From positions 1 to 55,577 of the forward strand of contig JACQYF010000069.1 of the NCBI GenBank assembly GCA_016208315.1: a stretch of DNA of 55,577 nucleotides. Reading direction: 5' to 3'. Each line of letters starts with the position of its first letter. Position 1 is the stretch's first letter. Made by a program: the position numbers and the translations under genes. The notes beneath the pieces were generated by a model, which saw only the letters and a list, made by a program, of their open reading frames with translations, was not told where the DNA came from and did not search any database. Below, piece after piece: positions 1 to 9,800 of this stretch. This stretch comes from Chloroflexota bacterium (GTDB lineage: Bacteria; Chloroflexota; Anaerolineae; UBA4142).

Positions 1-288
1 ATTCGACGTGAATTGGCCGGCGCGGAGCGGTTTGCCGCGAAACAAGATTTCGCCCGACGTTGGTTCGTACAGCCGGCTGATCACGCGGCCGAACGTCGTC
101 TTGCCGCACCCGCTCTCGCCGACCAAGCCGACCGTTTCGCCTTCGGGGACGCAGAGACTCACGCCGTCCACCGCGCGCACGACGCGATCGGGCGCGCGCG
201 CAACCAGTCGCGCCAAAAGACTGGGGCGGATCGTGAAATGCTTTTTGATGGCGATTGCTTGCACGAGTGGAATTTTGTTCGCCGTCAT
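1..288 (-). CDS. Peptide ABC transporter ATP-binding protein, OppF/DppF type (partial)
   Basis: This is the N-terminal 96 residues of an ABC ATPase that runs off the left edge. The Walker A motif GESGCGKTT lies at residues 58-66, preceded by the hydrophobic strand ETVGLVG and followed by the [15 protein letters not shown] stretch typical of the OppF/DppF branch. The protein would sit on the inner face of the membrane as one of two ATPases powering peptide uptake. The start is fixed by an ATGA overlap with the stop codon of the upstream ATPase gene, which implies translational coupling. Family assignment is firm; the exact substrate (oligopeptide, dipeptide, nickel or other) cannot be told. 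Confidence 0.9.
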   Translation of the reverse strand, partial: MTANKIPLVQAIAIKKHFTIRPSLLARLVARAPDRVVRAVDGVSLCVPEGETVGLVGESGCGKTTFGRVISRLYEPTSGEILFRGKPLRAGQFTSN

Positions 289-1370
289 GCGACATCCACC
301 GTTTGCGACCACGCCCACTCCGGCGCGCGCGCGTAATCATGGTGCGCGAGACAACGCACCAATCGTCCGGGCGAACGACGGAAAAAGGGCACCGCGCCTT
401 CCTGGCACACCGGGCGCGCCTGCGCGCAGCGATCGGCGAAGGCGCAGCCGGGTGGGATACTCGCCAAATCCGGCACATTGCCGGGAATCGGCTCGATGCG
501 CGTCCGTTGCGCCGAGATGCGCGGGATGCACGTCAACAGGCCGCGCGTATACGGATGCTGCGGCGATTCAATCACCTCTTCGGTCGTGCCCGTCTCGACG
601 ATGCGTCCCGCGTACATCACGGCGATGCGCTGGCAGAATTCGGCGGCGAGATCGAGGTTGTGGGTCACGAGGACGATGGCGGTGCCGTGTTCCTGGTTGA
701 TGCGCCGCAAGAGGTCAATGATCTGCGCCTGAATCGTCACGTCGAGCAAGAGGTCAATGATCTGCGCCTGAATCGTCACGTCGAGCGACGTGGTCGGCTC
801 GTCGGCGAGCAGTATCTTTGGCTCGCACGCCAGCGCGATCGCGATCAAGGCGCGCTGCTGCATGCCGCCGCTAAACTCGTGCGGATACTCGTGATACCGG
901 TCCATCGGCGCGGAGATGCCGACCTCCGACATGAGCTGCAGGACGCGCTCTTTCTCGGGCGATGTTCGCGCCCACGGCAGCCCGCGCGCGGCCGCGACGC
1001 TGTGGTGAATGCGTAACGACTCGCCGATCTGATCGCCGACGGTGAACGCCGGATTGAGCGAGCTGAGCGGGTCCTGAAAAATCATCGCGATGTCTTTGCC
1101 GCGAATGCGCCGCATCTCTCCCTCCGGCAATTTCAACAAATCGGTGCCGTCAAACAGCACGCGGCCATCGGCGATGCGACCCGGCGAAGAAATCAGCCGC
1201 AGAATCGAGAGCAGGGTAACACTCTTTCCGCAACCCGACTCGCCGACGATGCCGAGGATTTCGCCCGCGCGCAAACTCAAACTCACCCCGGCGACGGCTT
1301 GCACCAACCCGCGCCGCGTCGGAAAGGCGGTGGTCAAATTTTTCAGTTCGAGGAGGAGAGTGTTTCGCAT
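285..1370 (-). CDS. Peptide ABC transporter ATP-binding protein, OppD/DppD type, with internal 13-residue duplication
   Basis: This is a 361-residue ABC ATPase paired with the OppF-type protein. It shows Walker A GESGCGKS near residue 45, the signature SGGMQQR, Walker [13 protein letters not shown], the switch His in VLVTHNLDL, and the C-terminal oligopeptide domain with [14 protein letters not shown]. Directly after Walker B the 13 residues [13 protein letters not shown] occur twice in tandem, which family members have once. The insertion follows the D-loop, so it may impair nucleotide-dependent dimer closure. I chose the ATG at 1370 because the TTG further upstream (1394) lies inside a repeat array. 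It overlaps the next gene by four bases. Confidence 0.9.
   Translation of the reverse strand: MRNTLLLELKNLTTAFPTRRGLVQAVAGVSLSLRAGEILGIVGESGCGKSVTLLSILRLISSPGRIADGRVLFDGTDLLKLPEGEMRRIRGKDIAMIFQDPLSSLNPAFTVGDQIGESLRIHHSVAAARGLPWARTSPEKERVLQLMSEVGISAPMDRYHEYPHEFSGGMQQRALIAIALACEPKILLADEPTTSLDVTIQAQIIDLLLDVTIQAQIIDLLRRINQEHGTAIVLVTHNLDLAAEFCQRIAVMYAGRIVETGTTEEVIESPQHPYTRGLLTCIPRISAQRTRIEPIPGNVPDLASIPPGCAFADRCAQARPVCQEGAVPFFRRSPGRLVRCLAHHDYARAPEWAWSQTVDVA
708..785 (-). repeat. Perfect 39-bp tandem duplication inside the OppD-type gene
   Basis: Bases 708-746 and 747-785 are identical, so a 39-bp unit is repeated head to tail and in frame. It encodes [13 protein letters not shown] twice. The identity with no divergence points to recent replication slippage, or to an assembly artefact. 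Confidence 0.95.
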
Positions 1371-1387
1371 TGGTGGCTCTATACTCG

Positions 1388-1463
1388 CAGTCAACAGTGA
1401 ACAGTGAACAGTGAACAGTGAGCAGACTGTTGACTGTTGACTGTTTACTGTTTACTGTTCACT
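1388..1463. repeat. Self-complementary heptamer array, unit CAGTGAA
   Basis: About five copies of CAGTGAA/CAGTCAA are followed by about five copies of the complement (ACTGTTG, ACTGTTT, ACTGTTC), so the spacer can fold into one long hairpin. It fills the gap between the OppC-type and OppD-type genes, and the TAG stop of the OppC-type gene (1462-1464) lies at its edge. Two more arrays of the same unit occur near 45500 and 52850. Confidence 0.9.
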
Positions 1464-2394
1464 ACTCGACCTTCAACCGTGGATCCAAAATATCGCGCAG
1501 CCCTTCGCCGAACACGTTGATGCTCATCACCAAGAGCAGGATCGCCAGGCCGGGGAAAGTGGACACCCACCACGCGGTGAGCAAATAATCGCGACCGCTC
1601 GCGACCATCGAACCCCAAGCCGGCGTGGGCGGTTGTATGCCGAGACCCAGAAAACTCAAACTCGCTTCCATGATGATCATGTAGCCCAGGCGCAAAGTGC
1701 CGAGCACAAAAACCGATTGGATCACATTCGGCAGAATCTCAGAGCCGATGATCGCCAGACTGCTCTGTCCCGCGACGCGCGCGCCGTCCACATATTCTTT
1801 CGTTCGTTCCACCATCACCTCGCCGCGCACCAGCCGATAGAATTCGACCCAGCCCTTGAACGCCAGAGCCGCCACGAGATTGACGAACCCGGGCCCGAGA
1901 AACGCCATGATGCCGATCGCAAAAATCAGGAACGGAAATGCGAGCAGCAGATCGGCAAAGCGCGAGAGGATTTCGTCGAGCCAGCCGCGATAATATCCGG
2001 CGACCGCGCCCAGCGCCGTGCCGACGACGACGGACACGGCGATGCTGAGCAAGCCCACCGCCAGCGACACGCGTGTGCCGAAAATGATGCGCGACAAGAG
2101 GTCGCGGCCTTGTTCATCCGCGCCCAGCGGATACGACCAGTTGCCTTCCACTTCCCACGCGGGCGGCTCAAAGCGTAGCAGCAAACTGCCGCGCACGGGA
2201 TTGTGCGGCGCGATCTGCTCGGCAAAGATCGCCGCGAGGATGTAGAGCAAAACGACGATGCCGCCGAACAGCACGAACGGGCGCTGGCGCAGTTCGTACC
2301 ACAACTCCGCCAAACCGCGCTGCCACAATCGCAGCCGAATCCGCAGACCATAATCCCAGGCGCGCGCGATGCGCCGAGGTGCTTGTGCTGTCAT
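1462..2394 (-). CDS. Peptide ABC transporter permease, OppC/DppC type
   Basis: This is a 310-residue inner-membrane permease with an N-terminal hydrophobic segment (FGGIVVLLYILAAIFA), a periplasmic loop containing PLGADEQGRDLLSR, and about five further helices. The BPD_transp_1 EAA-type motif is EYVDGARVAGQSSLAIIGSE, where the ATPases dock. The C-terminal LGIQPPTPAWGSM and GLRDILDPR are hallmarks of DppC/OppC proteins. The start at 2394 is supported by a GAGG ribosome-binding site 7 bases upstream; an open frame further upstream runs into intergenic repeats and is not coding. It lies in an operon with the other transporter genes on the same strand. Confidence 0.93.
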   Translation of the reverse strand: MTAQAPRRIARAWDYGLRIRLRLWQRGLAELWYELRQRPFVLFGGIVVLLYILAAIFAEQIAPHNPVRGSLLLRFEPPAWEVEGNWSYPLGADEQGRDLLSRIIFGTRVSLAVGLLSIAVSVVVGTALGAVAGYYRGWLDEILSRFADLLLAFPFLIFAIGIMAFLGPGFVNLVAALAFKGWVEFYRLVRGEVMVERTKEYVDGARVAGQSSLAIIGSEILPNVIQSVFVLGTLRLGYMIIMEASLSFLGLGIQPPTPAWGSMVASGRDYLLTAWWVSTFPGLAILLLVMSINVFGEGLRDILDPRLKVE

Positions 2395-2789
2395 TGCAGA
2401 CCTCGTGACGCAATGAACCAAAACACACGTGCAGGTGTCATTGCGCGGAGGCGGTCTTTGCCGGTGGCGAGGTCGGCTGCGCCAGGAGCCGACGAAGCCA
2501 AGCAATCTCCAACTCGCGAATTGGGGATTGCTTCGTCGCAAACTGCGCTCCTGCTCAGAAACTTGCCCTTGTGTGTTCGTAGTCCGGCACGTAGCGGGTT
2601 TTGCGGAGTGCCGTCCTTCCCGCGCGGACGCGACTCCGCAAAGGACGCTCCGTCGCGTACTACGAACCAGCGCGCGTTTCTGTTCTCGCGCATGCCCCAG
2701 AGGCATGGGGTTCTCGCAATGACAGGGTGCTCGGTAGTTATGCCGACGGTTTGGCTCATTGGCTCATTGGGCAATTGGCTCATTTTGTT
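2395..2789. repeat. 395-bp gene-free spacer made of mosaic palindromic repeats
   Basis: No gene is supported here. The spacer holds nested palindromes: a TCATTGCG...CGCAATGAC frame spanning about 2437-2723, an inner hairpin at about 2489-2533 (GACGAAGC...GCTTCGTC), and an imperfect palindrome at 2575-2667 starting GTTCGTAGTCCGG and ending TACTACGAAC with TTGCGGAGT and ACTCCGCA inside. Related elements occur at 10484-10580 and 49302-49512. At 2752-2785 a tandem octamer (TTGGCTCA) array sits immediately past the stop codon of the next gene upstream on the minus strand. They look like dispersed REP- or MITE-like elements with no transposase. Confidence 0.75.
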
Positions 2790-3800
2790 TCACAGCGTTA
2801 TCTTCGGGTTCAAATACGTGTACAAAATATCCACCACCAAATTGGCGAGCACGAACGTAATGGCATAGACCATGACCGCGCCTTGGATGAGCGGGAAATC
2901 GCGGTTAAAGATGGCGTCCACGACCAAGCGCCCCAAGCCGGGCCAACTGAACACCGTCTCGACGATCATGTTGCCGCCGAGCAGCACGCCGACTTGCAAC
3001 CCGACGACCGTCACGGTCGGAATCAGCGCATTCCGCAGCGCGTGCTTCATGACCACGTCCCATTCCGTCGCGCCTTTGGCGCGCGCCAGTTTCGTGTAAT
3101 CGCTCCGCAGCACTTCGAGCATACTCGAGCGCAGCACGCGCGCAATGATCGCCGCGACGCCCGCGCCGAGCGTGATGGACGGCAGCACGAGATGTTTCAG
3201 ACTATCCACGAGCGCGCGCAGGTTGCCGGTCAGAATGCTATCCACAACATACATGCCCGTGATTTCCTGCAACTGCACATCATAACTCAAGCGGCTTTGC
3301 GCGGGCAGCACCTTGAGCTGGACAGCGAACAAAAGAATCAAAATGATGCCCAGCCAAAAGCCGGGCATCGAGATTCCCAGGAACGCGCCCGCCATGGAGA
3401 AACGATCTAGGAACGAATTCTGCCGCACGGCGGATAAAATCCCGATGGGCAGCGCGATCAGCAGACTGATCAAGAGCGAGCCGAACGTCAACTCGATGGT
3501 CGCGGGCATGCGTTCGGCGAGGAGGTCCACCACGGGCTTGTTGCGAATGTACGAATAGCCCAGATTGCCGCGCAGCGCATCGCCGAGAAAGTAGCCGAGT
3601 TGGACGTGGAGCGGCTCGTCCAGATGGAATTGATGGCGCAGTTGTTCCATCTCGCGCACGCTCGCGACGCCGGAACGACCCAGCATAATGTCCACGGGAT
3701 CGCCGGGCGTGAGGCGAATAAAGAAAAAGACGACGATGGCGACGCCGAACATGATCGGGATCGTCGAGAGCATGCGCTCGAAAACTTTGATCGCTTTCAT
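2790..3800 (-). CDS. Peptide ABC transporter permease, OppB/DppB type
   Basis: This is a 336-residue permease with six predicted helices. The N-terminus has the first helix (TIPIMFGVAIVVFFFIRL) followed by the diagnostic TPGDPVDIMLG. The C-terminal half carries the ATPase-docking region near YTKLARAKGATEWDVVMKHA and the typical LLGGNMIVETVFSWPGLG. It pairs with the OppC-type subunit to form the peptide channel. The length matches the family (about 300-340 residues). A GC-rich hairpin lies 10 bases upstream of its start, between it and the binding-protein gene, and may hold expression of the membrane subunits below that of the binding protein. Confidence 0.93.
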   Translation of the reverse strand: MKAIKVFERMLSTIPIMFGVAIVVFFFIRLTPGDPVDIMLGRSGVASVREMEQLRHQFHLDEPLHVQLGYFLGDALRGNLGYSYIRNKPVVDLLAERMPATIELTFGSLLISLLIALPIGILSAVRQNSFLDRFSMAGAFLGISMPGFWLGIILILLFAVQLKVLPAQSRLSYDVQLQEITGMYVVDSILTGNLRALVDSLKHLVLPSITLGAGVAAIIARVLRSSMLEVLRSDYTKLARAKGATEWDVVMKHALRNALIPTVTVVGLQVGVLLGGNMIVETVFSWPGLGRLVVDAIFNRDFPLIQGAVMVYAITFVLANLVVDILYTYLNPKITL

Positions 3801-3809
3801 GGATTCGCC

Positions 3810-3835
3810 AGTAGGGGCGGGGTCACCCCGCCCCT
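3810..3835. terminator. GC-rich hairpin GTAGGGGCGGGG...CCCCGCCCCTAC
   Basis: A perfect 12-bp inverted repeat with a two-base centre lies between the binding-protein gene and the OppB-type permease. It has no U tract, so it is more likely an attenuator or mRNA-processing hairpin than a full terminator. A near-identical copy is at 43884-43916. Confidence 0.7.
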
Positions 3836-3859
3836 ACAAACCCTTCGGGTCTATTCAAC

Positions 3860-5608
3860 TCACTTTAAGCAAACATCGTGCAAATTCTCGCGGCTGTCCG
3901 AGGCGGGCGCCCAATTCTGCACGCGCGCCGCCGCCGCTTCGATCGCTTCGGGTAAGACGAGGAACACCGCGGGCGCTTCGTCGTAGATCAGTTTCTGCGC
4001 CTGGTTGTAGGTGGTGCGTCGTTTCGCAGGATCGTTTTCCGTCTCGCCACTCTTGATCAACTGGTCAACGGTCGCGTTCGAGTAGCCGGAGAAGTTGCCG
4101 CGTCCGTAGGTCGAGCCGGCGGTGTACGAGTACCATTTGGCTTCCATGTGGCCGACCGGATCGAACGCCGAGTCGCCCCAGTCGCCCACGTACGCCTGGC
4201 GTTCGCCGGCGAGCAGTTTCGGACGGACGACGTTGTACTCCCACACGCGCACACTGGCGTCAACGCCAATCTCGCGGAACATCGCGGACACCGCTTCGGC
4301 GATCGGGCGAACCGAGTCAATCGTGTCAATCACGAACGTCAACGGCTTGCCGCCTTTCATCAAGACGCCGCTCGCGTCCGGCGCCCAGCCCGCGTCCTTC
4401 AACATGGCGAGGGCTTTGGCTTTGTCGTACGCGTAGGGTTTCAGCGCGGGATCGGCAAAGTTGTTCGTCGGCATCAAAGGCCCGGCCAACGGCTTGGCCA
4501 AACCGTTGTAGACTTTTTTGACGATCAGGTCCTTGTCCACCGCGTAATTGAGCGCCTGGCGCACTTTCGGATCGTCGAAAGGCGCTTGCTTGACGTTCAT
4601 TTCCATCCAGATCGGGCGCGTGCCCGCGACGGTCTTGACTTGGACCCCGGGCACTTTTTGCAGCGTGGTCACCAACTCGGCGGGCACTTCGGTGATAATG
4701 TCCACCTCGCCCGCCAGCAGCGCCGCGACGCGCGTCGAATTCTCTGGAATCACGCGAAAGACGGCTCGGCTCACGCACGCTTTGCCGACGGGTTTGAGAT
4801 CGGGCGCGCCGCCGTAGTAATCGTCAAAGCGATCGAGGACGATTTCTTCCAACCCGGTTTTCGCCGAAACGAATTTGAACGGGCCGGTGCCCAACGGCTT
4901 TTCGATCAAGCCCTTGGTGCCCACTTTATCGAGGTACGCTTTCGACACGATTTGCGTGTGGACGAGGAGTTGTATGGCGGGCGGCCACGCCGCGGTAAAA
5001 TTCATCACGACTGTGGAATCGTCTTTCTTTTCAGCCGACTTGAAGGGGCCGAGGAATCCCTTGCGAAGCGAGGTGTGCGGCTGGGGAAATTCGATGGCAT
5101 TAGTGTTGAACACGCGGTTGAACGTAAAGACCACGTCGTCCGCCTTTAGCTCGCTGCCATCGTGGAATTTGACGCCCTTGCGTACCTTGATTTCGAGCGT
5201 CTTGTCGTCCAACCATTTCAGCGATTCGGCGATTTCCATGTGCGTGCTGCTCGTGCTGTCGCGCGTGACCAAGCCGTCGTACATGTTGCGAATCACCGTC
5301 TCGGCTTCGCGGCTGCTGTGGTCCGCCGGGTCAATCGAAGAGGGCGCGCGGGCGAGCGCCACGACGAGAGTATTGCGCGCCGGCGGCGGCGTGGGCTGGA
5401 CGACGACCGTTTGGGGCACCGCAACGGTCTGCGGCACCGCGACCGTTTGCGGAACGGCGACGGTTTCTTTGACGGTGACGGTCTCCTTGACCGTGACAGT
5501 TTGAATGACTGGGGCACTGGTGGGTGCGGGGGGTGGTGCAGCGCAGGCGGCGAGCGCGACGAGCAAGAGCGCGACGAGCACGCCGACCTTGATACGAACC
5601 CGGTTCAT
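3860..5608 (-). CDS. Peptide ABC transporter substrate-binding lipoprotein (family 5)
   Basis: This is a 582-residue extracytoplasmic binding protein. The N-terminus is a lipoprotein signal with lipobox LAAC (Cys 22), followed by a low-complexity linker with repeated VTVKET and VAVPQT units and a Pro-rich stretch. The mature part follows the SBP_bac_5 pattern: NTLVVALARAPSSIDPADHS, LKWLDDKTLEIKVRKGVKFHDGS, the YYGG strand, and RQALNYAVDKDLIV. It should capture peptides for the four downstream transporter subunits. It is the first gene of the operon, with an AGGAGG-like site upstream. The linker repeats are probably length-variable. Confidence 0.93.
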   Translation of the reverse strand: MNRVRIKVGVLVALLLVALAACAAPPPAPTSAPVIQTVTVKETVTVKETVAVPQTVAVPQTVAVPQTVVVQPTPPPARNTLVVALARAPSSIDPADHSSREAETVIRNMYDGLVTRDSTSSTHMEIAESLKWLDDKTLEIKVRKGVKFHDGSELKADDVVFTFNRVFNTNAIEFPQPHTSLRKGFLGPFKSAEKKDDSTVVMNFTAAWPPAIQLLVHTQIVSKAYLDKVGTKGLIEKPLGTGPFKFVSAKTGLEEIVLDRFDDYYGGAPDLKPVGKACVSRAVFRVIPENSTRVAALLAGEVDIITEVPAELVTTLQKVPGVQVKTVAGTRPIWMEMNVKQAPFDDPKVRQALNYAVDKDLIVKKVYNGLAKPLAGPLMPTNNFADPALKPYAYDKAKALAMLKDAGWAPDASGVLMKGGKPLTFVIDTIDSVRPIAEAVSAMFREIGVDASVRVWEYNVVRPKLLAGERQAYVGDWGDSAFDPVGHMEAKWYSYTAGSTYGRGNFSGYSNATVDQLIKSGETENDPAKRRTTYNQAQKLIYDEAPAVFLVLPEAIEAAAARVQNWAPASDSRENLHDVCLK

Positions 5609-5679
5609 AAGTGTCCTCCTTCGATGAGATGAACGATCACGACGCGCGAGTTTTCTTCAGCATCCCCCCTTTCTATAAC

Positions 5680-6756
5680 TCAACCGCTCACCATCGCCTT
5701 GACTTGCGCGATGTTCAGCCCTTCGATTGCCAGGCGGCGCGTGTTTCGGCCTTCTTCCCAATAATCCCGCCGGTGCAGCGCGCAAGCGATATTGACGAGA
5801 CCGGCGCACGCGGGCATCTCCACGCCCGCGACGCGCGCCAGCGCGACCATCGGCACGAGGCCCGTGGGCACATCCTCCCAGATGTAGCGCGTATCGAGCG
5901 AACGCGGCGCGGCAATCCCGCGATACGCGGCGTTGCTCTGAATGCGCTGGTACAGCGTGTCGCCGGCGATGCCGTCGTAACTGCGCGCGAGCCACTCGCC
6001 AGCCGACTGTGCGTTGACGCCGTACGCGTGCGCGACCGCCAGCCGCTCGGCGTCCATCACCTCGATCATGCGCGCGATGCTCGGCGTCATATCGCGATAG
6101 AACTCGAACGCCACGCCCGATTCGATGCGGCCTGCGCTGAGAATCGTCGTCGTCGGGTGAAACATCGCGCCGATGTTGTCCAGCCCCGTTTCGAGCACAT
6201 CCGCCGCCGCGACGAATTGCGGATACAGCGGGTTCAGCCGTGCGAGAACCGGCGCGGTATCGCACGCGGGAAACGCGGCGAGCGCCACTTGTTTCTTCAC
6301 GCTCGAAATGCGGACTCGCGCGGGCCCCGAGAGTCGGCAGGTGTAGAGGAGCGTTTGCGCTTCGGCGACGAGTGCGCTTGCGGTCACGTTCAATTGCTTG
6401 AGCACGCTGCGAAATTCGAGCGCGCCGCCCGTGCGACCCGGGTTCAGGACGATGATCTGTCCATCCCGCAAATGCGGCGCGCACGTTTCCGCCATAAACG
6501 CGTGTGCGTTGGCCGGGACGACGATGAAGATGAGATCAGCATCGGCAATCACCGGCGCGATATCGGTGGTCGCCAACTCCAGCGCGCCGAAGCCGGCGAC
6601 GACGCCTTCGCAGGTGACGCCGCGTGTGTTCTGCAAATCGCCGATTTCGTGCGCAAATTTATTGTAGAGGCGGACCGCATAGCCGCGCAGCGCCAGATCG
6701 CCCGCAAACGCGTGCGCCCCATTGCCCGCGCCGAGGACTGCGATTTGTGGTTTCAT
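5680..6756 (-). CDS. Octopine/nopaline dehydrogenase family NAD(P)-dependent oxidoreductase
   Basis: This is a 358-residue protein with an N-terminal Rossmann fold (IAVLGAGNGAHAFAGDLALRG at residues 4-24), an internal strand DADLIFIVVPANAHAF typical of this superfamily, and a C-terminal alpha-helical domain (TGLDNIGAMFHPTTTIL, later SNAAYRGIAAP). Family members reversibly condense an amino acid with a 2-oxo acid to form opines. The ATG at 6756 is preferred over an upstream frame because AAAGGA lies just before it. Next to a cobalamin-mutase-like gene and a peptide importer, it suggests amino-acid or opine catabolism. Substrate unknown. Confidence 0.8.
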   Translation of the reverse strand: MKPQIAVLGAGNGAHAFAGDLALRGYAVRLYNKFAHEIGDLQNTRGVTCEGVVAGFGALELATTDIAPVIADADLIFIVVPANAHAFMAETCAPHLRDGQIIVLNPGRTGGALEFRSVLKQLNVTASALVAEAQTLLYTCRLSGPARVRISSVKKQVALAAFPACDTAPVLARLNPLYPQFVAAADVLETGLDNIGAMFHPTTTILSAGRIESGVAFEFYRDMTPSIARMIEVMDAERLAVAHAYGVNAQSAGEWLARSYDGIAGDTLYQRIQSNAAYRGIAAPRSLDTRYIWEDVPTGLVPMVALARVAGVEMPACAGLVNIACALHRRDYWEEGRNTRRLAIEGLNIAQVKAMVSG

Positions 6757-6765
6757 AAAGTCCTT

Positions 6766-6820
6766 TGTAGGACAAATTGCCAATTTGTACGCCGGGGACA
6801 AATTAGCAATTTGTCCTACA
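6766..6820. repeat. Perfect 15-bp inverted repeat TGTAGGACAAATTGC overlapping a stop codon
   Basis: Arms at 6766-6780 and 6806-6820 are exact complements. The TAG stop of the 1215-residue mutase gene (6816-6818) lies inside the right arm, and the left arm is just before the ribosome-binding site of the dehydrogenase. It may act as a processing or attenuation hairpin between the two genes. Confidence 0.85.
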
Positions 6821-9800
6821 GGGATACAAGTTCGCGCTTCATCACCCGCAACGCTTGCTCCGGATCAACGCGCCCGTACAGCCCACCCAAAATGCTGACG
6901 AGATACTGCGCGTCGAGGAGAACGGGACCGTTCGGACGCAGGACGTGCGGCTCGTCGGGATTGTAGAGCACACCCTGCGCGATGAGCGCGAGATCGTCCA
7001 GATAGCCCGGTGCTTGTTCCTGGCATTTGTGATAAACCGTCCCGCCGATCACGAGCACCGTCACGGGTTGATTCAAAAAGTTGACGCCGTGCTGCAAGAA
7101 ATAGGTCTCGGTCTCGTCCACATAGCCGGCGTGTTTGCGCGTCGCGGTTGCGAGAATCTCGCGCGCGAGCCAGGAGCGCGCGGTGTTTTCCAGCGCAGTC
7201 TGCGGGACGGAGTGCGGATGTGCCGTGATCCACGAGAGATAGCGATCCAGATCAACTCCGGCGTGACCATTCCGGCTGAACACGAATTGCCCGAATTGGC
7301 CGTCGCCCGCGGCAAACTGGTTTGGAAAGTGCTGCGAGAGGAACGCGCTCAACTCGTGCTGCATCGTGCCGTTCTTAAAGCGCTCCAATTCCTTGAGGTT
7401 GACCGCGTTGTAACTCAAGCCGTATTTGCCTTCCACGCGGCGATACGCCAGCGGCGTGTTCGGCGTTTTGAGAATCGTGCGCTTGACGCGCTTGCTGTGG
7501 TCGGGACCTTCGTACACGAAGAGCGGATTGTCGTGAACGTTGGAGAAGAAATCGGTCGTCGCCCCGCCGATGTCGAGCGCGAGGATGTTGCCGAGACCTT
7601 CTTCGCTGCCGTGCCCGCGCGCGAGCAGATTGATGCCGCGAAAGGCGGCGCGCGGCGTCGGAATGAACGGCGCGTCCATGTATTCTTCGACGACGTCGAA
7701 ACCCTTGCCGCGAATGATGACCGTCTGGAACAGTTCGCGGATCGTTTCGTTGACGACTTCGATCTGGAAACGATTCACTTCTGGCATGACGTTCGCCGTC
7801 ACGCGAATGTCAATCTTGTTCGCGTGAAAGATGTTTTCGATCTGTTCGCGCACGTCGTGATTGCCGGCGTAGATGACCGGGACGCCATACTGCGCGTAAG
7901 TCGCGAGGCGCGCGCTCTCGGCGAGCAGGTGGGCGTTGTGCAGTTGTGTTTCCGAATCACCGCCCTCGTCGGTGCCGCCAGCCATCAAGATGATTTCGGG
8001 CTGGTCGTCGGTGTAGATCGCGCGCGCTTGCTCCGGCGTCAACTTGCCCGCGTAACTCGCCAAGAGTTTCGCGCCCGCCGTCAGCGCGGCGAGGTCGGCG
8101 GCAAAGCCCGATTCCTCTTCGGTCAGCGCGACCGTGACCATTTTCAAGCCGCCCTTGGCGCTGGAGCAGGGCAGCCGCACGTCGAACCGGCTCATCGCCT
8201 CGTCGAGCGGTTTCCAATTGCGGCGCTCTTGGCACGCGGCTAACACGCCCAAGCCATCCGCCAGCCCGACGCGAATATCGTCCACCGTGGTCGGAACATA
8301 GCGCAAGGAAAAGCGCTCGGACTTGGCGTCGAACAGACCGACCTTGGTGTAGGTCGAGCCAAAGTCTACGACGAGCGCCTGCTTGGTCTGAAGTTTGAGC
8401 TGCGCGATGCTCTTGCCGCGAATCGTCACTTCGTGATCGGCGTCGGCTTCCAACTCTTCGGTTTCGGTGATAAAGTTTTCGTCGGCGGCGACGGAAATCG
8501 TCTTGTCAAAGTACCACGGAAAACGCTGGCGCACGAGGTCGACGCGCTGGAGTTCATCCTTGAGCGGAATCCCGTCCCACGACGCGGCGCGGCACGCGCC
8601 GTCCACCACCTTGATTTTGACCTTGCCGATCATCTCGTACTTTTTGTCGGCGACGGTCAGGTGCGGGGCTTGATACAGCCCGATCTGCATCGCGAGTTCG
8701 AGCGCGTCGGGGCTGATGACGCCGCAAGTCGCCGTCGCGTAATGGTCTTCGTTCGCGAAAGAGAGGAGCATGGTCTCATAATTGCAATCCGGGTCTTGAC
8801 TCGGCTCTTTCGCCCACTCGTCAAAATTCGCGACGGTGACGGGGCCTTCGTATCCGCCGAGCAGCGCGCCGTGCAGGACGTTGTACATCGCGCCGCGTTT
8901 CAGTTCGGCGATGCGCCGGCGCACCCAGGGGTCGGCCCAGACGTCCGGCACGTGCCCTTTCGCGAAATCCCAGCACACTTGCTTGGTGATCTGGCACGAC
9001 TCGATAATGTCTTCGGCTTTGGCTTCGTGGTGCGCTTCCGAGTGCGTGACGACGTGCAGAATGTCCGGCTCGAGATACAGTTGCGTGTAAATGCCGAACG
9101 CGAGATGTCCTTTTGCCTGGTGCAGGTCGGGCGGGAAGCTCGGCAAGCCCGAACGCGTTTGCTTGATGATGTGGAAATCGTAATGGCGCGTCAGCGGCTC
9201 GATGAGTTCGTACGACGCTTTCATCTTGGCGAGATCGTCGAGCGCGGAAATTTCGGGCGGCAGCTCGAACATCATCTGCATCACGTAATGCGTGACCCCC
9301 AGCTTCAGCGCCATCAAGCCGACAAGGACGTGATCGGTCACCTGCATATCGTCGCTGGCGTAACGCAAGCCCCACTGGTGCGGATCGTTGATCTCGCAGG
9401 GCTTGCCGACGCTCGCCCAATAACGAATCACATCGTAATGCTCGCGAAAAGAATCGTGAATCGAAATCGGGCCGCGCCCGTCCATGCGGTTGTAAAAGAA
9501 AATCGGCACCGCCGGGAAGCACGAGTTGAGATGCTCCTGCCACAGTTTCGCGAGTTCGAGCAGTTCGTCGGTGCCGCTGTAAATGCGCGTCATCGGATAG
9601 TTGCCGCGTTGGGTCGCCGCTTTGAGTCGCCGCAGGTCTTCGATGGTGCGAATCGGCGCGCCGCCTTGGCCCGCGAGGTACTTGTCGGGGTCTTCTTCGC
9701 CGCGAATGAATTTGGCGAGCAGTTCTTGCGAGGTTTGATCGGGCGCGAGGGAAACGATTTCGAGCGCGCCCGCGTCCGCGAGTTTTTCAATGCCCGCGAT

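Noticed and set aside
1388..1463. CRISPR array
   Set aside because: Repeats are 7-8 bp with no spacers, and the second half is the complement of the first. No cas genes are present anywhere in the window.
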